DNA of 29,505 nt from an uncultured Anaerovibrio sp. (GCA_934196075.1 CAKPVW010000023.1:1-29505); one strand, 5' to 3'. Shown: positions 16,930 to 24,477, counted from the first letter of the stretch. Numbers and translations are program-made. Notes: a model not told the origin generated them from the sequence alone.

Positions 16930-18402
16930 CTAACGCAAATTCTTTTGAGCTAAAAAGAAATTATACACCGCCTCTGCTGCTGGTCGATTCATGCCATCCA
17001 GAGCAGCCATTTCCTCCACAGAGGCTTCCTTAATTTTTTCCAGCTCTCCATAATGCTCATAGAGAAGCTGCCTTCTTCTAGGCCCAATCCCCTCAATATG
17101 GTCCAGCACCGAAACCATATTTCGCTTTCCCCGCAGACGTCGGTGATAGGTAATAGCAAATCTATGGGCTTCATCTCGAATTCGCTGTATCAGGAAAAGA
17201 GCCTGACTATCTCTAGGAAGGATAACCGGCTCAGATTCTCCCTCACGAAAAACCTCTTCCTCCCTTTTAGCCAAGCCCACCACAGGCACCAAAAAATGTC
17301 CTGCTCCCCGAATAATTTCTAGAGCAGAGCTTAATTGCCCCTTACCGCCATCAATAACAATCAAATCTGGCATTTCAGCATCCGGATCCCCATAACGCCG
17401 GGTAGTAACCTCCCGCATGGATTTGAAATCATCTGGCTTTCCCTCAGCACTGCGGATTTTAAAACGCCGATAATCGGATTTTTTAGCTACACCGCCCTCA
17501 AATACTACCATGGAAGCTACTGTTTCCGAACCCTGCGTATGAGATATATCAAAGCATTCCATACGATAGGGAGCTTTTTTCAGTCCCAGGTAACGGCCCA
17601 GCTCCTCCACCGCTCCTGTAGTCTGATCGTAAACCCGTTGTAAACGATTAACCCCCTCCTCCCTTTCCCGACGAATAATTCCCTGCTGCATCTGAGCCAG
17701 CTTCTGCACCGCCTGCAGCTGATCCCGCAGACGGGCTGCCTGCTCAAATTTCAACGCCTCTGCGGCCTGCTCCATCTGCTGTTTCAAATCCGTTTCCACC
17801 TGTCTGGTTTTCCCCTCCAAAAACAAACAAACCTTACGTATCATAGCGCGGTATTCTTCCGCATCCACCTGACCAATGCAGGGAGCCAAACAGCCCTTGA
17901 TATGATATTCCAAACAGGACTGTCCCTCCCTTAAATGGCGGCAGATGCGAAAATGGAACATCTTCTTCAGAAGGCGAAGGCATCTATGCAAAGCCGTTGC
18001 ATCTGTATAGGGCCCAAAATATTTAGCACCATCTTCCAACACTTTGCGGGTAACAAAAACCCGGGGATATTTTTCCTGCACCGTCACCTTCAAATAGGGG
18101 TACATCTTATCATCCTTGAGGCTGATATTGTATTTGGGCCTATATTTCTTGATGAGATTGCATTCCAAAATCAAAGCCTCTACCTCAGAGCCAGTAATGA
18201 TGATTTCAAAATCCGCAATGCGCTCCACCATGGCCCTAACCTTGGGTGCATGTTGGTGATTGTTCTGGAAATACTGCCGCACCCGGTTTTTGAGAATAAC
18301 CGCCTTGCCAACGTAAATAATAACACCAGCCTCGTCCTTCATTAAATAAACTCCTGGCCGCTCCGGCAGTAGTTGTAATTTTTCTGCAATAACCTCATTC
18401 AT
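16930..18402 (-). CDS. uvrC: UvrC excinuclease subunit, lacking about 100 central residues
   Basis: UvrC makes both incisions around UV-type lesions in the UvrABC pathway. In order: GIY-YIG domain (about 14-92, PGVYLMKD, IIYVGKA), cysteines 154, 163, 171 and 175 of the Cys-rich (Fe-S) region, UVR helix pair (about 201-236), RNase H-like endonuclease with FDISH (D285), VIDGGKGQ (D351) and RDEAHRFAI (H413), and C-terminal helix-hairpin-helix repeats (about 435-480). It is 490 residues, while the family is usually near 600: between the UVR motif and TGAVEELGRYLG there are only about 25 residues instead of about 125. There is no frameshift. ATG at 18402 with AGGA upstream. It follows csy4 by 87 nt, and that gap contains a CRISPR repeat. 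Confidence 0.92.
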   Translation of the reverse strand: MNEVIAEKLQLLPERPGVYLMKDEAGVIIYVGKAVILKNRVRQYFQNNHQHAPKVRAMVERIADFEIIITGSEVEALILECNLIKKYRPKYNISLKDDKMYPYLKVTVQEKYPRVFVTRKVLEDGAKYFGPYTDATALHRCLRLLKKMFHFRICRHLREGQSCLEYHIKGCLAPCIGQVDAEEYRAMIRKVCLFLEGKTRQVETDLKQQMEQAAEALKFEQAARLRDQLQAVQKLAQMQQGIIRREREEGVNRLQRVYDQTTGAVEELGRYLGLKKAPYRMECFDISHTQGSETVASMVVFEGGVAKKSDYRRFKIRSAEGKPDDFKSMREVTTRRYGDPDAEMPDLIVIDGGKGQLSSALEIIRGAGHFLVPVVGLAKREEEVFREGESEPVILPRDSQALFLIQRIRDEAHRFAITYHRRLRGKRNMVSVLDHIEGIGPRRRQLLYEHYGELEKIKEASVEEMAALDGMNRPAAEAVYNFFLAQKNLR

Positions 18403-18443
18403 AATATTTTTCCTGTTCTATGCTTCTAGAATTTTCGGTTTAC

Positions 18444-18471
18444 CAACAAAGCCGCCTATACGGCGGTTAAC
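18444..18471 (-). repeat. Solitary type I-F CRISPR repeat between csy4 and uvrC
   Basis: Read on the minus strand, the first 21 nt match the array repeat exactly, including the Csy4 stem CCGCC-GTATA-GGCGG; the last 7 differ (TTTGTTG instead of TTAGAAA). It uses the GTATA loop of the leader-proximal repeats of array 2. It starts 18 nt after the csy4 stop codon and lies in the presumed csy-uvrC mRNA, where the standard I-F array would stand. No second repeat occurs 60 nt away on either side. Csy4 cuts after G20, so this copy should still be cleavable. Confidence 0.85.
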
Positions 18472-18489
18472 GCCAAGAAAATCTTTGAT

Positions 18490-19074
18490 TTAAATTTCAG
18501 GTACACTCGCACTGTCACTTAATCCATAAGCACTAAATCCACCATCAATAGGAGAATCCACCAATTTCTTTACCACATATAGCCGGAATTTATTTCCATT
18601 ACTTAGACTTTTAAACTGAATATATGGTGGTTCCTTGCCACACCTATCCAAAGGAAACAGTGCCAATGCCTCCTGATAAGAGATATTATGTCGTTTAGCA
18701 TAGCGTTTTGCCTTTTGACTTCGGCTATTTTCAAAACGAAATCTTGAATAAACTGCATAGCCTCGTATCCTTTTAGCATTTATTTTACGTATTGGGTTGG
18801 CAACAAAATAATCTCTATACCTGCGCAAAGTATTGGCAACATCCAAATTCTCAAGATATTCCCTAGTTGGAGCAAAAATCCTCATGCTATGCCCCAAACC
18901 TGTTTTTTCTTCACTGTTGCAATATTCTGGAAAGGCAATCCCGATCTCTCCATCTTTTTCATTGTTTTGTAATTCCGCCAACTTTATATGCAGCTGCTCA
19001 TATATTTTTGACCACAAAATATTAACGGAAAATTCCATTGTTGGCAACAGTTTTATCTCTTGATAGAATTCCAT
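18490..19074 (-). CDS. csy4: Csy4 / Cas6f CRISPR repeat endoribonuclease
   Basis: 194 residues from the ATG at 19074, which has AAGGAG eight nucleotides before it; a GTG at 19083 would add three residues. Csy4 cuts I-F pre-crRNA at the repeat hairpin and stays bound to the 3' end of each crRNA. Aligned to the Pseudomonas protein, the N-terminal ferredoxin half keeps EIKLLPTMEFS and the catalytic His (LHIKL, His29 from this start). The arginine-rich RNA-binding helix is there (NSRSQKAKRYAKRHNISYQEA), as are a Ser in FKSLSNGNKFRLYV and the Tyr of AYGLS. The gene overlaps or abuts csy3 and ends the operon before the solitary repeat. Confidence 0.93.
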   Translation of the reverse strand: MEFYQEIKLLPTMEFSVNILWSKIYEQLHIKLAELQNNEKDGEIGIAFPEYCNSEEKTGLGHSMRIFAPTREYLENLDVANTLRRYRDYFVANPIRKINAKRIRGYAVYSRFRFENSRSQKAKRYAKRHNISYQEALALFPLDRCGKEPPYIQFKSLSNGNKFRLYVVKKLVDSPIDGGFSAYGLSDSASVPEI

Positions 19075-19079
19075 GCCTG

Positions 19080-20102
19080 TCACTCCTTGCTACTTTGGCC
19101 AAATACACCACCACGAACCAGAACAGCCATAACATAATGCTCCTGCTCCAGATTATCCAATTCATCTCCCATGACATATTTATCAAATAACGTATAAAAA
19201 TCTGCTTTATCCTTCGGGTTCCTAAAGGCCTTGCCCAAATTTGTTACTGCACCATAAGTTTCAATAGCAATAGGCCCTACATTTATATCATCATCGTCAT
19301 AACCAGGATACCAGGTGTCAATAGTACGAATAGCATTGCCTATTTTCTGGGAATGAATCGCCGCTATGCCATTTACATCATATAACACCCTGCTCTTTTC
19401 ACCCTTGCCCTTATCAAAAACCAGCTCCTGACTAGGATATACTTCTTGACCATGTCCCAACAGAGCATAGGCTTCTACCTGTATAAAAAGGGAAGCACGC
19501 TTACCGGAAAGAGTCTGGGCTATCAAAGAGGCCAATTCATCCAAACCTGCATTTTCACCATCAAAATCTCTTAAACTAAAGCTATGTCCATCAAAACACC
19601 AGCTTTTGTCCTTTACTGCAATCTTTATTTCCAGCTTTTCTGCCCCTAGTCTATTGCGCCATAAGAATCTGCCATTAGCTAGATTCAATGCATAACGTCT
19701 AGCCAATTCCTCAAAGCCAGTTTTGTTAATATATTTCAATGCTGCATCAGTATATTTTCTAGCGAATACTGCATTATTGCATGCTGCCGGCTTTTCAATT
19801 CCGCTGAGAACCTTCACGGAAAATATAACCTTTAAGGTATCCTGTTCCATATCCAAAGCACAGGCATCTATACGCTGCAAATTTGGTTTTTCTACCTCTG
19901 CATTTAACTTGGCTGGATCATTCTGAACGGCGGGCTTTAAACGATTTGATATCGTACCGCGCAAAGACTTTTCCACCAAATGCAAGGCATCAGCCTGACT
20001 ATACCTATTTTCCCATATTGTACCATACATATAACCATCAGAAACAACTAATTTTTTTTCATAAGCCAATACAGAAGCCATTTCATCATTTTTCTTTGCC
20101 AT
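19080..20102 (-). CDS. csy3: Csy3 / Cas7f CRISPR backbone protein
   Basis: A 340-residue type I-F Cas7, the subunit that polymerises along the crRNA spacer (six copies in the Pseudomonas complex). Family segments seen are FLWRNRLGAEKLEI (about 149-162), FIQVEAYALLGHGQEVYPSQEL, IHSQKIGNAIRTIDTWYP and IAIETYGAVTNLGKAFRNPKDKADFYTLFDKYV, ending in YVMAVLVRGGVFG. Length matches the Pseudomonas protein (about 342). ATG at 20102 with AAAGGAGT before it; 13 nt after csy2 and joined to csy4. Confidence 0.95.
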   Translation of the reverse strand: MAKKNDEMASVLAYEKKLVVSDGYMYGTIWENRYSQADALHLVEKSLRGTISNRLKPAVQNDPAKLNAEVEKPNLQRIDACALDMEQDTLKVIFSVKVLSGIEKPAACNNAVFARKYTDAALKYINKTGFEELARRYALNLANGRFLWRNRLGAEKLEIKIAVKDKSWCFDGHSFSLRDFDGENAGLDELASLIAQTLSGKRASLFIQVEAYALLGHGQEVYPSQELVFDKGKGEKSRVLYDVNGIAAIHSQKIGNAIRTIDTWYPGYDDDDINVGPIAIETYGAVTNLGKAFRNPKDKADFYTLFDKYVMGDELDNLEQEHYVMAVLVRGGVFGQSSKE

Positions 20103-20115
20103 GATTTTACTCCTT

Positions 20116-21018
20116 TCACTCTACAGGGTTTCCAGCTTCACATAGATAAAGACCATTTTCCGCATCATACCTGTAGTTCCACATAAATTCGCTAATTGAT
20201 TCACAGCGATATGGTAATATAAATTCACCTATCGTAGCTATTGGTTCTACGAAATGATGTTCATATTCATATGTACGCTGATTATCCACCTTGCATTGTC
20301 CTGATATATCCTTAAAGCCTACCACAATGGGCACAAGCCAACCATCGCTTCTATATTTCTCATATTGAGAGGCAACCACCTTGCCATTGGCATCCTTCTC
20401 CAAATGACATATTACTTTCATAGCAGACAGCAAACCCTCCAAGCTATCACCTGCCTGATAATTCAGCAACAACTCACGGCGAGAACGTATAACAAAGCCT
20501 GGCCGCAAGGCATAATTTATTTTACGTCTATCCGTTTCTTCTTCTGGATTAAGGGATAAAATTTTTAGACATGATGAATCAATTTCGTTAACTATATCAC
20601 CACCTGCTATTTTCAACCTAGCCATCTGCTTAGCAACACATTGCAGCAATTCTCTATGTTCACCTTGATATCCAGACATTTCTATAAGTAGATTTACTCT
20701 AAGGTCACAACGTGGCTCCTCCACGAAAGGCGGTCGTTCAAAACCACTTCCTTTTTTTCTTAGAGGATTAGCAGTACCACAAATAGACCATCTATAATCA
20801 CCTAGGCCCCTATACCATTGCATAGAGCATTCACTGCAGGAAATAGCTGTTTTCTTTAGACGTAAATCTGGAAAGCCATTTGCATTTAAATTCCGTTCCA
20901 AAGCATGAACTGCCCCCAACCAACCCGTAATTGCCGGAAAACCAATTGTATAACTACTGCTCATAGCATTAGCATTATGTATATGCAAATTTGATAAAAG
21001 AAGATAATGTTTTCTCAC
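20116..21018 (-). CDS. csy2: Csy2 / Cas5f CRISPR complex subunit
   Basis: A 300-residue type I-F Cas5, which pairs with Csy1 and holds the 5' handle of the crRNA. The N-terminus LLLSNLHIHNANAMSSSYTIGFPAITGWLGAVHALER is the characteristic family start. Later ALRPGFVIRSRRELL and DGWLVPIVVGFKDISG agree with the family, as does the C-terminal FVEPIATIGEFILPYR. GTG start at 21018, with AGGTGAG five nucleotides upstream. It is slightly shorter than the Pseudomonas protein (about 327). Confidence 0.92.
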   Translation of the reverse strand: MRKHYLLLSNLHIHNANAMSSSYTIGFPAITGWLGAVHALERNLNANGFPDLRLKKTAISCSECSMQWYRGLGDYRWSICGTANPLRKKGSGFERPPFVEEPRCDLRVNLLIEMSGYQGEHRELLQCVAKQMARLKIAGGDIVNEIDSSCLKILSLNPEEETDRRKINYALRPGFVIRSRRELLLNYQAGDSLEGLLSAMKVICHLEKDANGKVVASQYEKYRSDGWLVPIVVGFKDISGQCKVDNQRTYEYEHHFVEPIATIGEFILPYRCESISEFMWNYRYDAENGLYLCEAGNPVE

Positions 21019-21053
21019 ATAAACTCACCTCGCTTGATATTTTTTCATATTCT

Positions 21054-22190
21054 TCAGTACCTCAAAGCTGTTAAAATTTCGTATTTTATTTCCTTAGTTT
21101 CTGCATCTCCAAGCTCAACACTGTTACGACCATTAATTTTTTTATAATTATCGACAAACCATTTTGCAAATTTTTCAGCTATTTCTTCCTGCCAGTCCTG
21201 ATTCTGCTGTCGCTCCTGCGCATACTCTTCATCAAGCCAAATGCATTCAGCCTTGTCCAAATTTGTCTTATGGCTCCATCCTGGTGTATTTTCCTGCAAA
21301 GCATAAGCCTTTATTAACACAGAATCAATAATACAGCATTCCTGTTTTCTAGCTGTAGCTCTTATCTCCATATTGTTTTTACACAGTCTATATGTTTTGT
21401 GCAATTCTTGAAACAGCTCTTTATAATCCTTGACATAAACAGTATTAACAAAAAATCCTTCCTGCGGTATCGTCACCTTTCGTTCCTTCCACAAAGGCGG
21501 CAAGGAGGGCAAAAGATAAGTCCTGCCACCATTATTACTGTTCTGAGTGGATATATTTTGTGGCTTTGTTCCTCCATAAGCTATTTCCGTCAAATCAAAT
21601 ATAGTTTCGTATGAAGTGTCAGGAATTTCATTTTGTCGCGCCTGTTTGGCGTGAACCTCCATATTCCTGATACGCTTACGCAGCTCAATGGCTACACTGG
21701 AAGGTGGCAATACAGTCAACAGATGATAGTCTTTGTCACTCGTTGGAAAATATACCTGTCGAAGTCTTTCATCTGTAGCTGTAGGTATAGAAGCATCCTC
21801 AGCTGATAGAAAAGCCTGCTGGAGAGCGACAAAATCCATATCCAAATCAGATAATTCCTTCGCCAAAAAGCACGGATCTTTTTTTAGGTGCTCATATACA
21901 GTAACGCCATCATCTAGCTCTAACAACAAAAATTTGGCAGTCCCAAGATAAGCTGCGTTAGTTGATATGTCTGCATTACAATTAACAGATGAGGTAGCCA
22001 CATAACCTCTAGTATCAGCCTCGGGCAACATATCCCGCAACAAGACATTGGCACTTGGATGCACAAATCTGCCCATATGCGTACCAATTCTGCATTGAGA
22101 AGCCTTAGTGGCAATATTCTGCAGCCACTCTACGGGAGTTTTCTCCTTTTCCTCAGCTTTAGCCTTTACATAATCCATAAGAATTCCCAA
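21054..22190 (-). CDS. csy1: Csy1 / Cas8f CRISPR large subunit
   Basis: 378 residues, against about 434 in Pseudomonas. Csy1 forms the tail of the I-F surveillance complex with Csy2 and reads the PAM. The diagnostic block GGTKPQNIS (207-214) followed by NNGGRTYLLPSLPPLW (219-234) is intact; in Pseudomonas the KPQN lysine and asparagine contact the PAM. An N-terminal RFVHPSANVLL stretch (41-51) also fits. The start is TTG at 22190, placed 8 nt after GGAGG; the ATG at 22178 is too far away. It is the first gene of the operon: upstream come its promoter and then array 1, where cas1 and cas2-3 would normally be. Confidence 0.93.
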   Translation of the reverse strand: MGILMDYVKAKAEEKEKTPVEWLQNIATKASQCRIGTHMGRFVHPSANVLLRDMLPEADTRGYVATSSVNCNADISTNAAYLGTAKFLLLELDDGVTVYEHLKKDPCFLAKELSDLDMDFVALQQAFLSAEDASIPTATDERLRQVYFPTSDKDYHLLTVLPPSSVAIELRKRIRNMEVHAKQARQNEIPDTSYETIFDLTEIAYGGTKPQNISTQNSNNGGRTYLLPSLPPLWKERKVTIPQEGFFVNTVYVKDYKELFQELHKTYRLCKNNMEIRATARKQECCIIDSVLIKAYALQENTPGWSHKTNLDKAECIWLDEEYAQERQQNQDWQEEIAEKFAKWFVDNYKKINGRNSVELGDAETKEIKYEILTALRY

Positions 22191-22232
22191 TACTATCCCC
22201 TCCTTCTAAAAAACGTAAATATCTATAGTTTC

Positions 22233-22261
22233 ATTATACCACACATTACCATAGTAAACAA
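22233..22261 (-). promoter_or_regulatory. Promoter of the csy operon
   Basis: Minus-strand TTGTTT (22256-22261), 17 nt, perfect TATAAT (22233-22238), about 40 nt before the csy1 start. It lies between array 1 and csy1, so the effector genes do not need read-through from the array. Confidence 0.75.
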
Positions 22262-22281
22262 AAACATTTCATAGGAAAATC

Positions 22282-22605
22282 ATATTTTACCGCCTATGCG
22301 GCGGTTTACCTACATACTTTAACAATAACATATCATATTTCTAAGCCGCCTATGCGGCGGTTAACCTTATTAACGGACCAGGCAACAATGGCTTTGCTTT
22401 CTAAGCCGCCTATGCGGCGGTTAACAATAGCTCGCTGTCCTCTGGAAGCTCCACAATTTTCTAAGCCGCCTATGCGGCGGTTAACAAGTCAAACGGATTC
22501 CTACCTGCACCCTTTTTTTTCTAAGCCGCCTATGCGGCGGTTAACTTCTTGAGGGTACTGCACACAAAACGATTGAATTTCTAAGCCGCCTATGCGGCGG
22601 TTAAC
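22282..22605 (-). CRISPR. CRISPR array 1, type I-F (6 repeats, 5 spacers)
   Basis: The 28 bp repeats lie at 22578-22605, 22518-22545, 22458-22485, 22398-22425, 22338-22365 and a degenerate last one at 22282-22309. On the minus strand a repeat reads GTTAA-CCGCC-GCATA-GGCGG-CTTAGAAA, the I-F pattern with a 5 bp stem and 5 nt loop. Four spacers are exactly 32 bp; the oldest (22310-22337) is 28 bp. The leader is at the high-coordinate end. The last repeat keeps 19 of the first 20 positions but its final 8 nt are decayed. The five main repeats are identical, so the array was recently active or is conserved. Confidence 0.97.
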
Positions 22606-22775
22606 TGCAATAATTTCTCTGCGAAGCCTTATACCTTGCCACCTTACACCTATAATATTATCATGTACCTTTTTTCTTGGCAATCATAAAATTCCTTGTC
22701 ACAACGGCCTTCATAATCTTAAGAAAAAAAATAGGGTAAAATTTGGTAAACATTTGTTTTACATCTAAATTCATA
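22606..22775 (-). repeat. CRISPR leader of array 1 (copy of leader 2)
   Basis: About 170 bp that are roughly 90% identical to 24210-24379 in front of array 2. It holds a promoter reading into the array: TTGCCA (22678-22683), 17 nt, TAATAT (22655-22660). The homology ends close to the fic stop codon. Confidence 0.88.
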
Positions 22776-22802
22776 CTGACATAGCTACACTTCGCTTCTT
22801 GC

Positions 22803-23696
22803 TTAATACACAATTCTAAAATAATCCAAATATGCTTTATATTTATCTTGGGCAGACAGACAGGTATCTATAAGATAGCCTTTTTCACTACCCCATTCTT
22901 TCAATCCACGATAATAGAACATCTTCAAATTATCATCAATGATGAATGGAACGATATTATATTTCAGGCATTCCTTGAACATAATCAGCCTACCAATACG
23001 GCCGTTTCCATCCTGAAATGGATGAATACGCTCAAACCTCACATGGAAGTCCAGAATATCCTCAAATGCTTTTTCTTCTTTGGCATTGTATTCCCTCAGC
23101 AAATTCTTCATTTTATAGGCAACTTCTTCTGGAAGGACTGTATTCATACCGCCAACCTCATTCGGAAGTTTCTTATATTCTCCAACAGCAAACCAATCTT
23201 TTCTAGAATCGCTAGTGCCATTCTTCAATATAAAATGAAGTTCCTTGATAAATTTCTCCGTCAAAGCTGCTTTTGCATGATCAATAATTATGTCAATGCA
23301 CCGAAAATGGTTTGCTGTTTCAATTACATCATCAACATTCAATACCTCTTTTTCCCCAACGCCAATGGTGTTGGTTTCAAATATAAATCTGGTTTGATCG
23401 TGAGTTAGGCAGCTTCCTTCAATATGGTTGGAGTTATATGTTAAATCAATCTGAGTTTTATGATAAATACCACCGGAATATTTACTTGACTTTTGCTCCC
23501 TCAGAATATCCAACAGAGTAATCGGGGCTTCCTTTCTCTTGTTAATACGCTCTGGTTTCTCTGCATTTTCCGGAATGTTCCATGTCTTACCGGTAAGAAA
23601 CGCACCATCCACCCGTCCCTGGGCACAATAATTTCTAACAGTGCGCTCCGACACATCCCACTTTTTCGCTATTTCAGCAACTGAAAGATATCGCAT
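22803..23696 (-). CDS. Fic-domain protein with an N-terminal helix-turn-helix
   Basis: 297 residues. Residues 1-50 form a small helix-turn-helix (LSVAEIAKKWDVSERTVRNYCAQGRVDGAF). The Fic core has the complete active motif HPFQDGNGRIGR (225-236, His225) and an inhibitory-helix motif SNHIEG (89-94, the S/T-x3-E-G/N form) N-terminal to it, which places it in the class II, self-inhibited type. Fic enzymes transfer AMP (or other NMP) from a nucleotide to a target hydroxyl; here the target is unknown and the HTH could be a regulatory or self-repressing element. ATG at 23696 with GGAGG upstream and its own promoter. It lies between the two CRISPR arrays with no partner antitoxin gene. Confidence 0.92.
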   Translation of the reverse strand: MRYLSVAEIAKKWDVSERTVRNYCAQGRVDGAFLTGKTWNIPENAEKPERINKRKEAPITLLDILREQKSSKYSGGIYHKTQIDLTYNSNHIEGSCLTHDQTRFIFETNTIGVGEKEVLNVDDVIETANHFRCIDIIIDHAKAALTEKFIKELHFILKNGTSDSRKDWFAVGEYKKLPNEVGGMNTVLPEEVAYKMKNLLREYNAKEEKAFEDILDFHVRFERIHPFQDGNGRIGRLIMFKECLKYNIVPFIIDDNLKMFYYRGLKEWGSEKGYLIDTCLSAQDKYKAYLDYFRIVY

Positions 23697-23739
23697 CTCT
23701 TTCCCTCCGTCATAAATAGCATCAAAACTACGTTAATAT

Positions 23740-23767
23740 ATTATAGAGTATACCACATCATCGGCAA
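23740..23767 (-). promoter_or_regulatory. Promoter of the fic gene
   Basis: Minus-strand TTGCCG (23762-23767), 16 nt, TATAAT (23740-23745), about 45 nt before the start. The AT-rich sequence around the -10 box (GTATACTC, ATATATTAA) could hold an operator for the protein's own HTH, but that is a guess. Confidence 0.55.
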
Positions 23768-23880
23768 AAATATTTTTTCGGTGCAAGCATTTTTGGGTAT
23801 TTTACCATTGCTAAGAGCCTTACTTCTACATATATGAAACCGGCCCCTGTATAAAACGAATTCCAGCAAGGTACAATCTC

Positions 23881-24209
23881 AATTCAAGCCGCCTATGCGG
23901 CGGTTAACTCAGCTCTGTCATATTCTCTATATCTTCTGCTTTTTCTAAGCCGCCTATGCGGCGGTTAACCAGCAATATCTGCTGCTATTACATCTTCTAC
24001 CTTTCTAAGCCGCCTATGCGGCGGTTAACATTAATATGCCTACCCAGCGAGCAGTTGAGAATTTCTAAGCCGCCTATACGGCGGTTAACAAATACCATCT
24101 TTGGCTGATGTAGAGGATATATTTCTAAGCCGCCTATACGGCGGTTAACACATATACCTTGGTTGTTCGTATGCGGGCTGATTTCTAAGCCGCCTATACG
24201 GCGGTTAAC
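23881..24209 (-). CRISPR. CRISPR array 2, type I-F (6 repeats, 5 spacers)
   Basis: The 28 bp repeats lie at 24182-24209, 24122-24149, 24062-24089, 24002-24029, 23942-23969 and 23881-23908. The three leader-proximal repeats have the loop GTATA; the three older ones have GCATA as in array 1. Spacers are 32 bp except the oldest, 23909-23941, which is 33 bp. The last repeat keeps its first 22 nt and is altered in the final tag (CTTGAATT instead of CTTAGAAA). No spacer is shared with array 1 and I saw no match of a spacer elsewhere in this window. Confidence 0.97.
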
Positions 24210-24379
24210 TGCAATAATTTCTCTGCGAAGCCTTATGCTTTGCCACCTTACACCTATAATATTAGCATGTACCTTTTTTCTTGGCAATCATAAAATTCCT
24301 TGTCACAACGGCCTTCATAATCATAAGATAAAAAATAGGGTAAAATCTGATAAACATTTGTTTTGTACCTAAATTCATA
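24210..24379 (-). repeat. CRISPR leader of array 2 (copy of leader 1)
   Basis: Same sequence as leader 1 with scattered substitutions. The promoter is conserved: TTGCCA (24282-24287), 17 nt, TAATAT (24259-24264). The likeness ends near 24379, beyond which the two loci differ. Confidence 0.88.
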
Positions 24380-24476
24380 TATATCTATTCCACCACCAGA
24401 ATAATCAAATAACTTATCCCAAAACACCGTCCCATTGCCTTTAGGCATGAGGAGTGTCAATTACTGCATACTTGTA
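24380..24476. other. Short intergenic stretch with no gene
   Basis: Between leader 2 and the duplicated promoter region I see nothing recognisable. A minus-strand frame (24254-24460) begins here and runs on through the leader; its ribosome-binding site is poor and its 3' part is leader sequence, so it may at best be a remnant. Confidence 0.4.
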
Positions 24477-24477
24477 A

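Noticed and set aside
18490..22190. A Tn7-like (CAST, I-F3) or I-F2 system
   Set aside because: csy1 and csy2 are separate genes and a full Csy1 is present; there is no tniQ, tnsA/B/C or transposon end in the window.
22352..22683. Open frames on both strands across array 1 (repeated peptide SKPPMRRLT or VNRRIGGLE)
   Set aside because: They are translations of CRISPR repeats and spacers: the 60 bp period is divisible by three, so any frame without a stop stays open.
22310..24181. Spacers targeting genes in this window
   Set aside because: I compared the ten spacers by eye with nearby genes and found no convincing match; several have open frames when reversed, but that is weak evidence for phage origin.
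23997..24287. 96-residue minus-strand frame over array 2 and its leader
   Set aside because: Same artefact; its start lies inside the leader promoter region, and the identical leader of array 1 gives the same false N-terminus.
24254..24460. 68-residue minus-strand frame before array 2
   Set aside because: More than half of it is CRISPR leader; the upstream part could be a gene remnant but shows no family resemblance.
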